64,000 bases of DNA from Wenyingzhuangia gilva. GTDB lineage: Bacteria; Bacteroidota; Bacteroidia; Flavobacteriales; Flavobacteriaceae. Where the stretch lies: NCBI RefSeq assembly GCF_030519655.1, contig NZ_JAUMIT010000001.1, forward strand, positions 806,001-870,000, written 5' to 3'. This document shows, piece after piece, positions 26,757 through 36,098 of this stretch. Positions within the stretch are counted from its first letter, which is position 1. Each line of letters begins with the position of its first letter. Made by a program: the position numbers and the translations under genes. Below the pieces are notes generated by a model, which saw only the letters and a list, made by a program, of their open reading frames with translations, made no database searches and was not told the origin of the DNA.

Positions 26757-29117
26757 CTATAACCTCTCTACCATTTCTACTTGTAGTTCAACCTTTTTAA
26801 CATCTGATAAAATATCTTTTTTATTCTCTACTAGTTTCCATTCAAACTTCTTTTGATAACATTTAATTTTGTTCTCATCTAGAACATCTATTACCATTAA
26901 ATAAATCCATTCATTGTCTAATAATTGTTTGATGGATTCATTTTTTTCAATAATCTCACTAACACGTTCTAGCGGAGCTTCAATAAACACTGAAAGTCTT
27001 AATGGTTGATGGTATATTTCATCGTCTGATTTATATAACGATTGTAATGGCAATCCCCTTTTTAAATCTCCTCCATTTCCTTGAACAACACCATAATTAC
27101 CAGTTACATTGTGGGTTATTTTAGTACCTCCACCAAAAACTTGACTATCTACAGCAGAAAAGTAATAATGGTTATTAATCCATTGTGTTACCACCATTGC
27201 ACCTTGCATAATTCCTTGTAGTGCTTTTCCTTCTTTATCCAATTTCCAATTGTAAGAATGTAGAAAACAACGTCCATTTAAATTACTTTTTTTAGTTAAT
27301 TCTCTTTGCCCAATTACAAAACCAGCATTATTTGCTAATCCCCATTCAGGTCTAGTTTCACTCCAATTGGTCGCTTTTTTATTGGCTGTGGAAATACTAT
27401 TTTTGGCTGTTCCTAATCGTTCTTGAGTAGCCGTTTGTTGGGCTTTTAACAAATTAGATTTTAGTCCATCTAATAAGTGTTTGTGTTCGCTTGGCACTTC
27501 AGCATCAAATATTAAAATTTCATCTGTTGTGGTATTATGCTCTGCTCCAATAAACACGGTATTCTCAGGAATTTTTATCTCATAATCATTTACAAGAACC
27601 TCTCTTACCTCTTTCATATTAGCAAGTTTTGCCAGCATTCTTGCATTGTGTCTTCCTGGACTTGCAGCACAGGCTCCACAGTCTAAACTTGATCCAAATG
27701 GATTGTTAGTTGTATGACTTCCATGTCCAACAAAAAGAACCAAGGGAGCAAAATTTTCCCATCCCATTAAGTCAAATGCAGATTTTACTATTGCCACTTT
27801 ATCATCCAACGAAAGCGTATTATTAACACTTTTTAAATTTGGTTGACAAATACTTTCATGGTTTTGAAGTTGTGATTTTTTTATACCGTAAGAATAAGAC
27901 GGAAACAATGTTCTTGCCAACAAAGAAATTCCATAAAAAGGTCCTGATCCTTCAACATAACCAAAAGAAGAAGGAAGCATGTTTTTCATTCTTTTAAAGA
28001 AGTAGTTCCCAAATTTAATATTATCGTTTCTCCTTTTATATTTTTTTACTTTATCGGATTTCCCTTCCAGTGAAGTTTCTGAAACCTTGTAAGCTGAAGG
28101 TACAATTGGAGGACAAGATTTTTTAATTATTCCATTGTGCATATCCTCATAGTCCATCGCAATTCCAAAAAAACCAGCATATCCAAAAGTTTCGTAATTA
28201 CCGCATGCTTCTATATGTCTTCTAATCACTTCAGATCTAGTATCAATGCAAAAAACCATTTGAGCTTCGGGAGTTATTCCTTCATTTTTCGAACTTTTTA
28301 TAGAAAAATTCTCAATGAATTTATTTTGCCAACTTTGCTCCCATGCTTTTAACCAAACATACTGAAGTTTAAACACTAACGTGTTCGCTTCAATTTTATC
28401 TTCCTTAGGTAAAATTTCACCATTTAAAGATTTGGCAATCCATAAACGAACAGCTAAATAATCTTCTAATGTTATAGGATATTTTTTATGCCATTTAGAA
28501 TTTTCTTCTGTTCTATATTTTATATAACCCGTCCATCCTGGCAACGCAGCTAAATGATGAGTGAAAATTTTTACATAATCCTCTTGTTTATAATCACTTA
28601 AAACCTCATCAAGTACTTCAATACTGGTTTCAGGTATCTTAGTAGTACTAGTTCCTTTTAATTCAATATCATGAATTGCTAATTTTTTCCAAGCTTTGTA
28701 AAATCCTTTGTTTCTATAAGGCATCTGCCATTCAGAAACTCCTTCATCCATAAATACAGATAACCATTTTGTAGTTATTCTATCTACATCATGATTGTTG
28801 TTAGAAACTGTTTTTAAACGAACTTGTTCCATTTGTAACAAAGTCTCTTCTATACCTTCTGTAATTTGATGTTCTTTCAGTAAAACTGATAAAATTTCCC
28901 TATCAATGTCGCCATTTTCTAGAGCTCTTTTAAAAACTTTAGCTTCAGGCAGCCCTTTAGATCCAAAAAGTTTTTCTGCTTTCTTAATGGCTTCAACAAA
29001 TGGTAATTTTTCGTAACCCACTAATGGATTTGAAGTCACAAAAGAATACAAAGGCCAAGTTTTACCTAAAAATTGAGTTGCTTCGTTAATCCCTTTTACT
29101 ATGTTTTGCTTACTCAT
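26757..29117 (-). CDS. dabA: DabA-type inorganic carbon transporter subunit (DUF2309/UPF0753)
   Basis: The large cytoplasmic subunit of the DAB system, a carbonic-anhydrase-like protein coupled to a proton-conducting membrane subunit for uptake of dissolved inorganic carbon. The 786 residues include the two halves of the expected zinc site: Cys and Asp in VFCIDTRSE (about 289-291), and the later His in FVGHGSHTTN with Cys in LDCGACAASPGRHN (about 465-490). The start overlaps the end of dabB by four bases. The family assignment is strong; transport of bicarbonate or CO2 is inferred from characterised DAB systems. Confidence 0.92.
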   Translation of the reverse strand: MSKQNIVKGINEATQFLGKTWPLYSFVTSNPLVGYEKLPFVEAIKKAEKLFGSKGLPEAKVFKRALENGDIDREILSVLLKEHQITEGIEETLLQMEQVRLKTVSNNNHDVDRITTKWLSVFMDEGVSEWQMPYRNKGFYKAWKKLAIHDIELKGTSTTKIPETSIEVLDEVLSDYKQEDYVKIFTHHLAALPGWTGYIKYRTEENSKWHKKYPITLEDYLAVRLWIAKSLNGEILPKEDKIEANTLVFKLQYVWLKAWEQSWQNKFIENFSIKSSKNEGITPEAQMVFCIDTRSEVIRRHIEACGNYETFGYAGFFGIAMDYEDMHNGIIKKSCPPIVPSAYKVSETSLEGKSDKVKKYKRRNDNIKFGNYFFKRMKNMLPSSFGYVEGSGPFYGISLLARTLFPSYSYGIKKSQLQNHESICQPNLKSVNNTLSLDDKVAIVKSAFDLMGWENFAPLVLFVGHGSHTTNNPFGSSLDCGACAASPGRHNARMLAKLANMKEVREVLVNDYEIKIPENTVFIGAEHNTTTDEILIFDAEVPSEHKHLLDGLKSNLLKAQQTATQERLGTAKNSISTANKKATNWSETRPEWGLANNAGFVIGQRELTKKSNLNGRCFLHSYNWKLDKEGKALQGIMQGAMVVTQWINNHYYFSAVDSQVFGGGTKITHNVTGNYGVVQGNGGDLKRGLPLQSLYKSDDEIYHQPLRLSVFIEAPLERVSEIIEKNESIKQLLDNEWIYLMVIDVLDENKIKCYQKKFEWKLVENKKDILSDVKKVELQVEMVERL

Positions 29118-30583
29118 AATGATGTTGATTTAAACATTAATACAGATTTTTTATACGGTTGAGAATCATTTAAGAGTTTTACATACAACCATGGTATTCT
29201 ACGGTAAATCCCTAGCTTCATGATAAAAAAACCGATTAAAAAAACGACTCCAAATACTATTTGAATGATTGACAATGATAAGTGTTCATTAACCATTGGC
29301 ATATCAGACATTAATAAACTTACAGCATTATATATAATTGCATAAAAACTAATTCCTGAAAGGAACAGCAAAGGAGATATTAGTGTCTTTTGAGCCATGG
29401 ATAAGCTTTTCTCTTTTACAATGTTATAGGTGATTTGACCTACTGTTATAGCAACAACTAATGTTAAAAAAATACTACTGTTTAACTCCGTTCCTTTTCC
29501 TGTTAAAGTTGCAAAAACTACACCTCCAATAATTCCAAAAATCAATACTACAATTGCTTGAGAAAACGTAATTCTTAAAGGGATATGTTTTTCAGGTGTT
29601 GAGTGTTTTATTCCCTCTCCAGCTGACAAAAATAAATATGCTTTATAAAACCCATGAAGTATTAAGTGAACAACCGCTGCATTAAAAAACCCTAACCCAC
29701 ATTGCATAATCATAAATCCCATTTGAGCAATGGTAGAACAAACCAGTTTCTGTTTTATATTTACTTGTAATAACTTTGTAAATTGTGCTACAATTGCAGT
29801 AACTCCACCAATAATCAGCAGTATGTTTAAAGTGTTTGATGCAAAGAACAACGGAGAAAACATAGCAAATAAAATTCCTGAACCATTTACAAAACCTGCA
29901 TGCATTAAAGCCGATGCTGGTGTAGGAGCTGTCATTGCTGAAAGTAACCATCTATGAAAAGGATAAATGGCAGATTGGATAACTCCTGAAATAATGATAC
30001 AAAATGCAGCTAAAAGTAACGTTAAACTATGTAAGTCATTTAATTTAGATAAAATACCGTTTAAAGTAAATGTTTTGGTTTGATAGGCTAATAAAAGTAC
30101 ACCCAAACTCAAAAAGAAAGTACCAATAAGAAAATATTTTTGTGCAAATTTTAAAGCTTTTTTCGCCTCTCCCCAATCTGAATCTACACCTATTAAGTTG
30201 GACATAAAAACCCCCATAAATAACCAGGAAATTAATAAAGGCACCACATGATTAGACATAACAAGAACCATTACAGAACTTGTAAATCCAAAACATAAAA
30301 AAATAAATTTTTGATGATAACGAAACCCTTTTAAATAATTTTTCCCATAACTACTTACTATAGCACTAAAAAAAGCAACCGTACACCATATTAAAAGTGT
30401 AAAACCATTAATTCTAAAAATCCCTTTCCATTCCCATTGAGGCCCATCAGGATAGTAATAAAAAAGAGCTCCTAAGTTGACAATAAACAACAACCAGAAA
30501 AAAAGACTGTTTATTTTAGAAAAAGTAAACAAAGTGTCTTTCTTTTGGGTTATTGAGTGATCTAAATTATTTTCAAGTATCAT
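29114..30583 (-). CDS. dabB: DabB-type proton-conducting membrane subunit (NuoL/MrpA-like)
   Basis: A 489-residue polytopic membrane protein of the proton-translocating NADH dehydrogenase/Mrp antiporter family, with about 13 hydrophobic helices. The conserved core HRWLLSAMTAPTPASALMHA (about residue 210) is characteristic of NuoL/DabB. Coupling with dabA by an ATGA overlap and the absence of other Nuo or Mrp genes identify it as the DAB partner, driving carbon uptake with the proton gradient. It lies 33 bp downstream of a small gene on the same strand. Confidence 0.93.
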   Translation of the reverse strand: MILENNLDHSITQKKDTLFTFSKINSLFFWLLFIVNLGALFYYYPDGPQWEWKGIFRINGFTLLIWCTVAFFSAIVSSYGKNYLKGFRYHQKFIFLCFGFTSSVMVLVMSNHVVPLLISWLFMGVFMSNLIGVDSDWGEAKKALKFAQKYFLIGTFFLSLGVLLLAYQTKTFTLNGILSKLNDLHSLTLLLAAFCIIISGVIQSAIYPFHRWLLSAMTAPTPASALMHAGFVNGSGILFAMFSPLFFASNTLNILLIIGGVTAIVAQFTKLLQVNIKQKLVCSTIAQMGFMIMQCGLGFFNAAVVHLILHGFYKAYLFLSAGEGIKHSTPEKHIPLRITFSQAIVVLIFGIIGGVVFATLTGKGTELNSSIFLTLVVAITVGQITYNIVKEKSLSMAQKTLISPLLFLSGISFYAIIYNAVSLLMSDMPMVNEHLSLSIIQIVFGVVFLIGFFIMKLGIYRRIPWLYVKLLNDSQPYKKSVLMFKSTSL

Positions 30584-30616
30584 TTTATAGTTTTTTAATA
30601 ATGTTAAAGAATTAGC

Positions 30617-30919
30617 TTATGAATTTGAAGCAATAATTTCTATAACTCCATTAATTTGTATTTTTTGATTAGGATTACTATATGATGTGATGAAATTTTT
30701 AGCAATTTCTTTTTGTCTTTCCAATTCAGCAATTCTCATGTCTAATTCTCTACTATCAAATTGATGATTTGCCTCCCATAATTGTAATTTTTGTGTTTTA
30801 TGAAATTTTATTTTTTCATCAAATTGAGAACTAATAACATCTAAAGCCTCTGATGGCAAAAATTCACCTTTCACCAATTGAACTTGCTCAGAAATTCTTT
30901 TTAAGTCTTTTGAATACAT
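30617..30919 (-). CDS. Small helical protein, first gene of the dab operon
   Basis: A 100-residue soluble protein that I do not recognise. It is predicted almost wholly helical from about residue 1 to 78 with heptad-like charge (RELDMRIAELERQKEIAK), followed by a short strand-like tail (IQINGVIEII). There is no signal peptide or membrane segment. It is co-oriented with dabB (33 bp gap) and the promoter-like TATAACCTTTG lies upstream of it (about 30950), so it is likely part of the same transcript. A regulatory or assembly role for DAB is possible but only guessed from position. Confidence 0.65.
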   Translation of the reverse strand: MYSKDLKRISEQVQLVKGEFLPSEALDVISSQFDEKIKFHKTQKLQLWEANHQFDSRELDMRIAELERQKEIAKNFITSYSNPNQKIQINGVIEIIASNS

Positions 30920-31037
30920 AAAATTGTTTTTTTATTAATATTTTATGCAAAGGTTATATTTTATTTTCATAAATTTTTATTTATAATATTTATATAAAAC
31001 ATAAACATTGTAAATGAATAAAAATTATGAATATAAA

Positions 31038-31072
31038 AAAGCTCTTATTTTTTCAAATAAGAGCTTCTTTCA
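31038..31072 (-). terminator. Terminator after the TlpA-like gene
   Basis: Stem AAGCTCTTATTT / AAATAAGAGCTT with a 4-nt loop, followed leftward by TTTTTT, 19 bases after the stop codon. Confidence 0.85.
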
Positions 31073-31090
31073 CAAGGTTTTATATGTTGG

Positions 31091-32416
31091 CTATTCTAAA
31101 ATTTCTTTTAAAACTTTAAAACCATTAGGCTTGGCAATAATACGTTTATCTTTATTTAGAATAAAGTAAGTAGGCGTTGCATTTACATCATAAGAGACAG
31201 CTTCTTTGCTTTCCCATTTTCCAAGGGCTATAACATTTTTCCAATCTTTCATGTGTTCTTCTACAATAGTACTCCAATTTTCTTTGGTTCCTTCATCTTC
31301 TAAACCGACGGCAACAACAGTAATATCAGGTTTTAAAATAATAATTTCTTTCACTTTTGGCAGCTCTACAGAACAATGCGAACAAGTACTACTCCAAAAA
31401 ACAATTAAATATTTATTTGTTCCCTTTAAAGTGTGTAAAGTTTCTGTTTCCGAAATTCTAATGTCTGGTGCAATGGCTCCAATAATTACTCTTGCTTTTT
31501 TATCAGTTTCTTCGATTAATTTTTTATCCTGAACAGCAACTGGCAATTGTTTATATAAACTAACAATGGCTGTTAATACTTTGTTATTTTCTTTTTTTAT
31601 AAACTCTGGAATAAAAAAACGTAGCACTTCTTCTTTAAAAACATCGTCTGTGGTTTTATCTAATATTTCTTTAACAGCTTCTATATACAATTCATTTTGC
31701 TGTACCACATCATCTGTTTGATGTAAATAAAAAACATAATCCTTTAACCTACTTTTAATAAACATTGAGTTTCTAAGTGTTGGATCTTGAAAATCTATAT
31801 AATCAAAAAAGTGAGTGATAATGTTCTCTAAGTATTCTTCAGGCAAGGTAAATGGTAACGGAGCATTGTACCTTTTTGTTGCTTTAATAAGTCCTAAACA
31901 ATAATCGTTTTTAGCCAAATCTTCATAATAATCCTGAGCTCCATCAATTTTATATTTGATTTCTTGATACTTTGCCACATTGGTTGTTGGCTTGCTAAAA
32001 TATGCCAATTGTGTTGAATCTAATTTGTATTGTAATTGACTAATATTATAATTATAGGCCAATAACAATTGATTTTCTCTAGATTCTAAATAAGAGACTG
32101 AAGGTTGTCCTTTTTTACTATCAACGCTAAATTTTACATTTTCGTTGTTGTAAATAAAATCAACATAACCTGTTTTTATGTTTTGATACAAAGCTCTGTA
32201 ATTCCCTGCTGGCAAACTATCCATAGAAAACACAAATTGTTTGTTTTCTACATCTGCATATTTTACATAATCTGCTTCACCTTTAATAATTCTATACAGA
32301 GCAACATCTTCTATATCGGTAACATTATCAGTAAAAACGCCTGTTACTGTATGCTGAGCATTTACGAACTGAGAGGCTATAACTATTATAAATGTGATCA
32401 AATTTTTCATATGCAT
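31091..32416 (-). CDS. TlpA-like thioredoxin-fold thiol:disulfide protein, exported
   Basis: A 441-residue protein with an N-terminal signal peptide (ending FVNAQ), a beta-rich N-terminal domain of the type found before TlpA domains in Bacteroidetes, a helical middle and a C-terminal thioredoxin fold (about 310-440). The active-site WSSTCSHC (CxxC) lies near residue 345, and the cis-Pro is in NATPTYFIL. It probably acts as a periplasmic disulfide reductase, for instance in cytochrome c maturation. The start could also be the ATG two codons downstream (32410); both give the same signal peptide. Confidence 0.88.
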   Translation of the reverse strand: MHMKNLITFIIVIASQFVNAQHTVTGVFTDNVTDIEDVALYRIIKGEADYVKYADVENKQFVFSMDSLPAGNYRALYQNIKTGYVDFIYNNENVKFSVDSKKGQPSVSYLESRENQLLLAYNYNISQLQYKLDSTQLAYFSKPTTNVAKYQEIKYKIDGAQDYYEDLAKNDYCLGLIKATKRYNAPLPFTLPEEYLENIITHFFDYIDFQDPTLRNSMFIKSRLKDYVFYLHQTDDVVQQNELYIEAVKEILDKTTDDVFKEEVLRFFIPEFIKKENNKVLTAIVSLYKQLPVAVQDKKLIEETDKKARVIIGAIAPDIRISETETLHTLKGTNKYLIVFWSSTCSHCSVELPKVKEIIILKPDITVVAVGLEDEGTKENWSTIVEEHMKDWKNVIALGKWESKEAVSYDVNATPTYFILNKDKRIIAKPNGFKVLKEILE

Positions 32417-32442
32417 TCTTTATTACAAAAAATATTCCAAAG

Positions 32443-32784
32443 CTATTCGTCAAAATAACGCACAATAGCTTCTTTCATTAACAATGTTTGTTCCCCTGGT
32501 TTTAAATTGGGTAAACTTTCTAAGGCAATATAATGTGGCCATCCATCTTCATCAAAATACTCAAACTCATAATAACCATAAGGCTCTAACAACCTACAAA
32601 TGGCAATATGCATTAAATTTAATTTTTCGTCTTTTTTAAAAACTTTATATCCCTGTCCTAATTCTTGAACGCCAATTAAATATAAAATAGCATCAACATC
32701 TAAAGTATCTCCATCAGCAAACTTATCAGATAAATTTTTTACCACTTCATGCCAACGCAATTTTAATTGCTCATCATTTACCAT
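32443..32784 (-). CDS. Conserved small protein of unknown function
   Basis: A 113-residue acidic protein without signal peptide or membrane segment. It has a helical N-terminus (EQLKLRWHEVVKNLSDKF), a repeated ILYLIGVQELG / HIAICRLL helical middle and a Gly/Tyr/Asp-rich turn (YYEFEYFDEDGWPHY). I recognise it only as the kind of short conserved protein found in flavobacteria. ATG 32784 is preferred over TTG 32802, because that TTG is part of an exact -7 box. It is followed at 26 bp by the TlpA-like gene. Confidence 0.7.
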   Translation of the reverse strand: MVNDEQLKLRWHEVVKNLSDKFADGDTLDVDAILYLIGVQELGQGYKVFKKDEKLNLMHIAICRLLEPYGYYEFEYFDEDGWPHYIALESLPNLKPGEQTLLMKEAIVRYFDE

Positions 32785-32799
32785 CTTTACTTTTTTTAA

Positions 32800-32807
32800 C
32801 AAATATA
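32800..32807 (-). promoter_or_regulatory. -7 box of the small conserved gene
   Basis: TATATTTG on the minus strand, an exact TAnnTTTG match 16 bases before the ATG at 32784. It probably drives the two-gene unit with the TlpA-like gene. Confidence 0.55.
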
Positions 32808-32838
32808 AGAAGTCCCAAAGGCTAAAACGAGAAAACTG

Positions 32839-32846
32839 TATCTTTG
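32839..32846 (+). promoter_or_regulatory. -7 box of cvpA
   Basis: TATCTTTG on the plus strand, an exact TAnnTTTG match 16 bases before the cvpA ATG. It is back-to-back with the divergent -7 box at 32800-32807. Confidence 0.55.
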
Positions 32847-32861
32847 ATTCAAAATTAATTC

Positions 32862-33398
32862 ATGGAAGTTATTGATATTGTTATTGCAGTGATTTTATTG
32901 TTTGGTTTTGTAAAAGGTTTGATGAAAGGACTTTTTGTAGAAATTGCCTCATTGGTTGCTTTAATTGCTGGTATTTATGGAGCCATTCACTTTTCTTTTT
33001 ACGTCAAAGATATTCTTATTCAATATGTTGATTGGGAACCAAAATACATTTCTTTAACTGCCTTTGCCATTACCTTTGTAATAATTGTTGTCTCTATTTC
33101 TTTAGCAGGAAAACTATTGACAAAAATTGCCTCGTTGGCAGCTTTAGGATTGATGAACAAAATTTTAGGAGGCATTTTTGGTTGCTTAAAATTAGCCTTA
33201 ATTATGAGTGTTTTATTAGGTTGGTTTGAAAGAATTAATGTGATGATTCCTTTTATTGGAGAAAAAGAAATTGAAAATTCTATTCTCTATACGCCTACTA
33301 AAAATTTAGCTCCAGCTATATTTCCAGTATTGTTAAATAAACTTGATGATTTTAAAGAAAAAGAAAATGACAAAGACAAAGACAAAAAAATCTATTAG
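32862..33398 (+). CDS. cvpA: CvpA family membrane protein
   Basis: A 178-residue inner-membrane protein with four hydrophobic helices and the family hallmark GFVKGLMKGLFVEIASL at residues 19-35. CvpA (colicin V production protein) homologues are widespread and are linked to envelope stress; the molecular role is not settled. The C-terminus is a highly charged repeat of Lys/Asp (KENDKDKDKK), which is also where the next gene begins within this coding sequence, overlapping by 32 bases. Confidence 0.9.
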   Translation: MEVIDIVIAVILLFGFVKGLMKGLFVEIASLVALIAGIYGAIHFSFYVKDILIQYVDWEPKYISLTAFAITFVIIVVSISLAGKLLTKIASLAALGLMNKILGGIFGCLKLALIMSVLLGWFERINVMIPFIGEKEIENSILYTPTKNLAPAIFPVLLNKLDDFKEKENDKDKDKKIY

Positions 33399-34191
33399 CA
33401 TTTTAGGTTGTGGATGGTTGGGCTTGCCCTTGGCAGAAGCCTTAGTAAATGATGGATTTACCGTAAAAGGAAGCACCACCACTACTGATAAATGTGAAAC
33501 TTTATTGACTAAGAATATTCAACCCTATGTGTTGAGTATTGATGATGAAATTGATGGAAATCTAGATCATTTTTTACAATCAGAAATACTTTTTATTAAC
33601 GTTCCTTTTAGAAAACAAAAGCCGTTTTTAAACGCTTATAAAACCTTGGTAAAAGTCCTAGAAAAATCCACTATCAAACACGTTATTTTTATCAGTTCAA
33701 CCTCTGTATATAGTGAGATTAACGGAGAAGTTACCGAAGACATGGACATTCCTTTAAACCCGGCAAAAAAAGACTTAATTGTGTTTGAAAATTTGTTTAA
33801 AAACAACCCACATTTTAATACTACTATTATTCGTTTTGCAGGATTAATTGGAGGCACTAGAAATCCTGGAAACTTTTTTAAAGAAGACAAAATCGTTCAA
33901 AATGCTTTAACACCAGTGAATTTAATTCATTTAGAAGATTGTATCGGAATTGTAAAAGCCATTATTAAGCAACAAAAATGGAATACAACCTACAATGCTG
34001 CAGCAAGTACACATCCAACAAAAGCAAATTATTACAAACTTGCCACAGAACAAATGGATAAAAAACCTGCTAAATTTATTGAGGAATTAAGCAGCTTTAA
34101 GATTGTTTCTAATCAAAAATTAATAGATGAATTAAATTATCAATTCATCTATCCTGATTTAATAGAAGGTTTAAAAGCTTTTAAAAACTAA
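33367..34191 (+). CDS. NAD(P)-binding SDR/epimerase-like protein (YeeZ-like)
   Basis: A 274-residue Rossmann-fold protein. The nucleotide-binding glycine motif GCGWLGLPLAE is near residue 14. The motif HVIFISSTSVYSE (about 102) and a later Arg/Asn-rich region resemble the atypical SDR group that includes YeeZ. I choose ATG 33367; a longer reading from 33343 would add only translated cvpA tail. It is read from within the end of cvpA, suggesting coupling, and converges with the next gene (4 bp overlap). Confidence 0.82.
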   Translation: MTKTKTKKSISILGCGWLGLPLAEALVNDGFTVKGSTTTTDKCETLLTKNIQPYVLSIDDEIDGNLDHFLQSEILFINVPFRKQKPFLNAYKTLVKVLEKSTIKHVIFISSTSVYSEINGEVTEDMDIPLNPAKKDLIVFENLFKNNPHFNTTIIRFAGLIGGTRNPGNFFKEDKIVQNALTPVNLIHLEDCIGIVKAIIKQQKWNTTYNAAASTHPTKANYYKLATEQMDKKPAKFIEELSSFKIVSNQKLIDELNYQFIYPDLIEGLKAFKN

Positions 34192-35090
34192 AGTGCCTCC
34201 TTCAAAACACTTTCCAAACTAGCATATTTAAACTCAAAACCTGTTGCTTTTATTTTGGTATTGTCTACAGCGCTACCTTCTAAAATAATACTGGCCATTT
34301 CTCCAAAAAATAATCTCAGCATAAAGGCAGGGACTTTTGGCATAAAAAGAGGTTTGTTTAAAATTTTTGCAACCTTCTTGGTTACTTCCTCATTGGTTTT
34401 ATTCACAGCAACCGCATTATAAGCCCCTTGCAATTCAACATTATTAATGGCATGTAAATACATATTACACAAATCATAAATGTGAATTAAAGACATCACT
34501 TGTTTTCCCAAACCTAAAGGAGAACCAAAACATAATTTTATTGGTAAAATCATTTTTTGCAAAGCAGAATCTTTACTAGCACAAACAACGCCAGTTCTTA
34601 AACAAACTGTTCTTATTCCTAAATGATTAAATTGGTTTGCTGCGTTTTCCCAAGCATCACAAACTTTTGCTAAAAAATCGGTACCAAAATTGTCTGACTC
34701 CTTGTATATATTATTCGTAGTTTTTATGCCGTAACAATCGGCTCCAGAAGCAGAAACAAATGTTTTTACTTGATGTTTATTTTCCTTTAAGGTTTTATAA
34801 ATCAAATCCGCCGTTTTTACCCTACTATCAATAATTAGATTTTTTTGTTTGTCTGTCCAACGTTTGTCACCAATATTCGCTCCTGCCAAATGGATTATAT
34901 GATCTACACCACAAATAGCCGCAACATCTATAGTTTCTTGTGCAACATCCCAAACAGCATAGCTCAATCCTTTTACTTTTGATTCTTTTACCGAACGAGA
35001 TAGCACAATTACTTCCATATTATTAGACAATAATAACTCTGTTAAAAAGCTACCAACCAAACCTGTTCCTCCCGTAATTAAGATTTTCAT
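34188..35090 (-). CDS. TIGR01777-type epimerase (YfcH/SulA-like SDR)
   Basis: A 300-residue atypical SDR with N-terminal ITGGTGLVGSFL (NAD(P)-binding glycine motif), IIHLAGANIGDKRW (about 64), the family-typical SASGADCYG (about 114) and a C-terminal domain like DUF1731 (VPAFMLRLFFGEMA...). The TIGR01777 group is common in bacteria, but substrates are not established. It converges with the other SDR gene, sharing four bases. A promoter is not evident in the 135 bp to mscS. Confidence 0.9.
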   Translation of the reverse strand: MKILITGGTGLVGSFLTELLLSNNMEVIVLSRSVKESKVKGLSYAVWDVAQETIDVAAICGVDHIIHLAGANIGDKRWTDKQKNLIIDSRVKTADLIYKTLKENKHQVKTFVSASGADCYGIKTTNNIYKESDNFGTDFLAKVCDAWENAANQFNHLGIRTVCLRTGVVCASKDSALQKMILPIKLCFGSPLGLGKQVMSLIHIYDLCNMYLHAINNVELQGAYNAVAVNKTNEEVTKKVAKILNKPLFMPKVPAFMLRLFFGEMASIILEGSAVDNTKIKATGFEFKYASLESVLKEAL

Positions 35091-35186
35091 ATTAAAATTC
35101 TATTTAGTGAATAACTATTTGTTAAAAATACTAAATAGAAAATCAGATTTTGTACAAAATCAAAAAGTACATCTATTTAAAATAAT

Positions 35187-35194
35187 TATATTTG
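35187..35194 (+). promoter_or_regulatory. -7 box of mscS
   Basis: TATATTTG, an exact TAnnTTTG match 31 bases before the mscS ATG. Confidence 0.5.
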
Positions 35195-35225
35195 AAACTA
35201 TTAAACATTAAAAAAACTAACGACT

Positions 35226-36053
35226 ATGGATGTGAACAACATTTGGGAAACAGTTACAACTACAGGTTCAGAATATGTAACTGCTTATGGATTTAAATTG
35301 GTATCAGCAATTCTTGTTTGGATTATTGGATCATACATTATTAAAACAATGAACAACGCTTTTGGTAAAGCATTAGAAAAAAGCAAAACGGATGATTCTT
35401 TAAGACCTTTCTTAAAAAGTTTAATTGGAGCTTTGTTAAAAGTTGTTTTAGTCATTACCGTATTATCAACTTTAGGAATTGAAATGACTTCTTTCATTGC
35501 TATTTTAGGAGCTGCTGGTTTGGCTATTGGTATGGCTATGTCTGGAACTTTACAAAACTTTGCAGGTGGAGTGATGATTTTAATTTTTAAACCTTACAAA
35601 GTTGGAGATTATATTGATGCACAAGGACACGCTGGAACCGTTAAAGAAATTCAGATTTTTAATACCATTTTAAAAACGCCAGACAACAAAACCATTATTA
35701 TTCCTAACGGTGGATTATCTAACTCTTCTATGGTAAACTATTCTACAGAACCAACAAGACGTGTAGATTTTACATTCGGTATTGGATATGGCGATAGTAT
35801 TGAGCAAGCAAAAGAAGTGTTGTTAAACATCTTAAAAAATGATGATAGAATTATTAACGAACCTGCTGAGCCTTTTGTACAAGTATCTGCTTTGGCTGAT
35901 AGTTCTGTAAATTTTGCAGTAAGAGTTTGGGTTAATTCAGGTGATTATTGGGGGGTGTTTTTTGACACCAATGCTAAAGTATATAATGAGTTTAATAAAG
36001 CAGGTATAAACATTCCTTTTCCACAAATGGATGTTCATGTACACAAAGATTAA
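35226..36053 (+). CDS. mscS: Small-conductance mechanosensitive channel MscS
   Basis: A 275-residue MscS-family channel that opens under membrane tension to release solutes on hypo-osmotic shock. Three transmembrane helices lie about residues 20-115. The third carries the Gly/Ala-rich pore-lining pattern AILGAAGLAIGMAMSG, followed by the beta domain (VGDYIDAQGHAGTVKEI) and the C-terminal cytoplasmic domain. The length matches the minimal E. coli MscS. It is a single gene with a strong bidirectional terminator. Confidence 0.95.
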   Translation: MDVNNIWETVTTTGSEYVTAYGFKLVSAILVWIIGSYIIKTMNNAFGKALEKSKTDDSLRPFLKSLIGALLKVVLVITVLSTLGIEMTSFIAILGAAGLAIGMAMSGTLQNFAGGVMILIFKPYKVGDYIDAQGHAGTVKEIQIFNTILKTPDNKTIIIPNGGLSNSSMVNYSTEPTRRVDFTFGIGYGDSIEQAKEVLLNILKNDDRIINEPAEPFVQVSALADSSVNFAVRVWVNSGDYWGVFFDTNAKVYNEFNKAGINIPFPQMDVHVHKD

Positions 36054-36070
36054 TTTTATCAATACACATA

Positions 36071-36098
36071 AAAAAACCGGCTAATTAGCCGGTTTTTT
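36071..36098. terminator. Bidirectional terminator mscS / HNH gene
   Basis: A perfect 28-bp palindrome, AAAAAACCGGCTAA next to its reverse complement, with T-tracts on both strands. It lies between the convergent mscS and NUMOD4/HNH genes. Confidence 0.9.
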
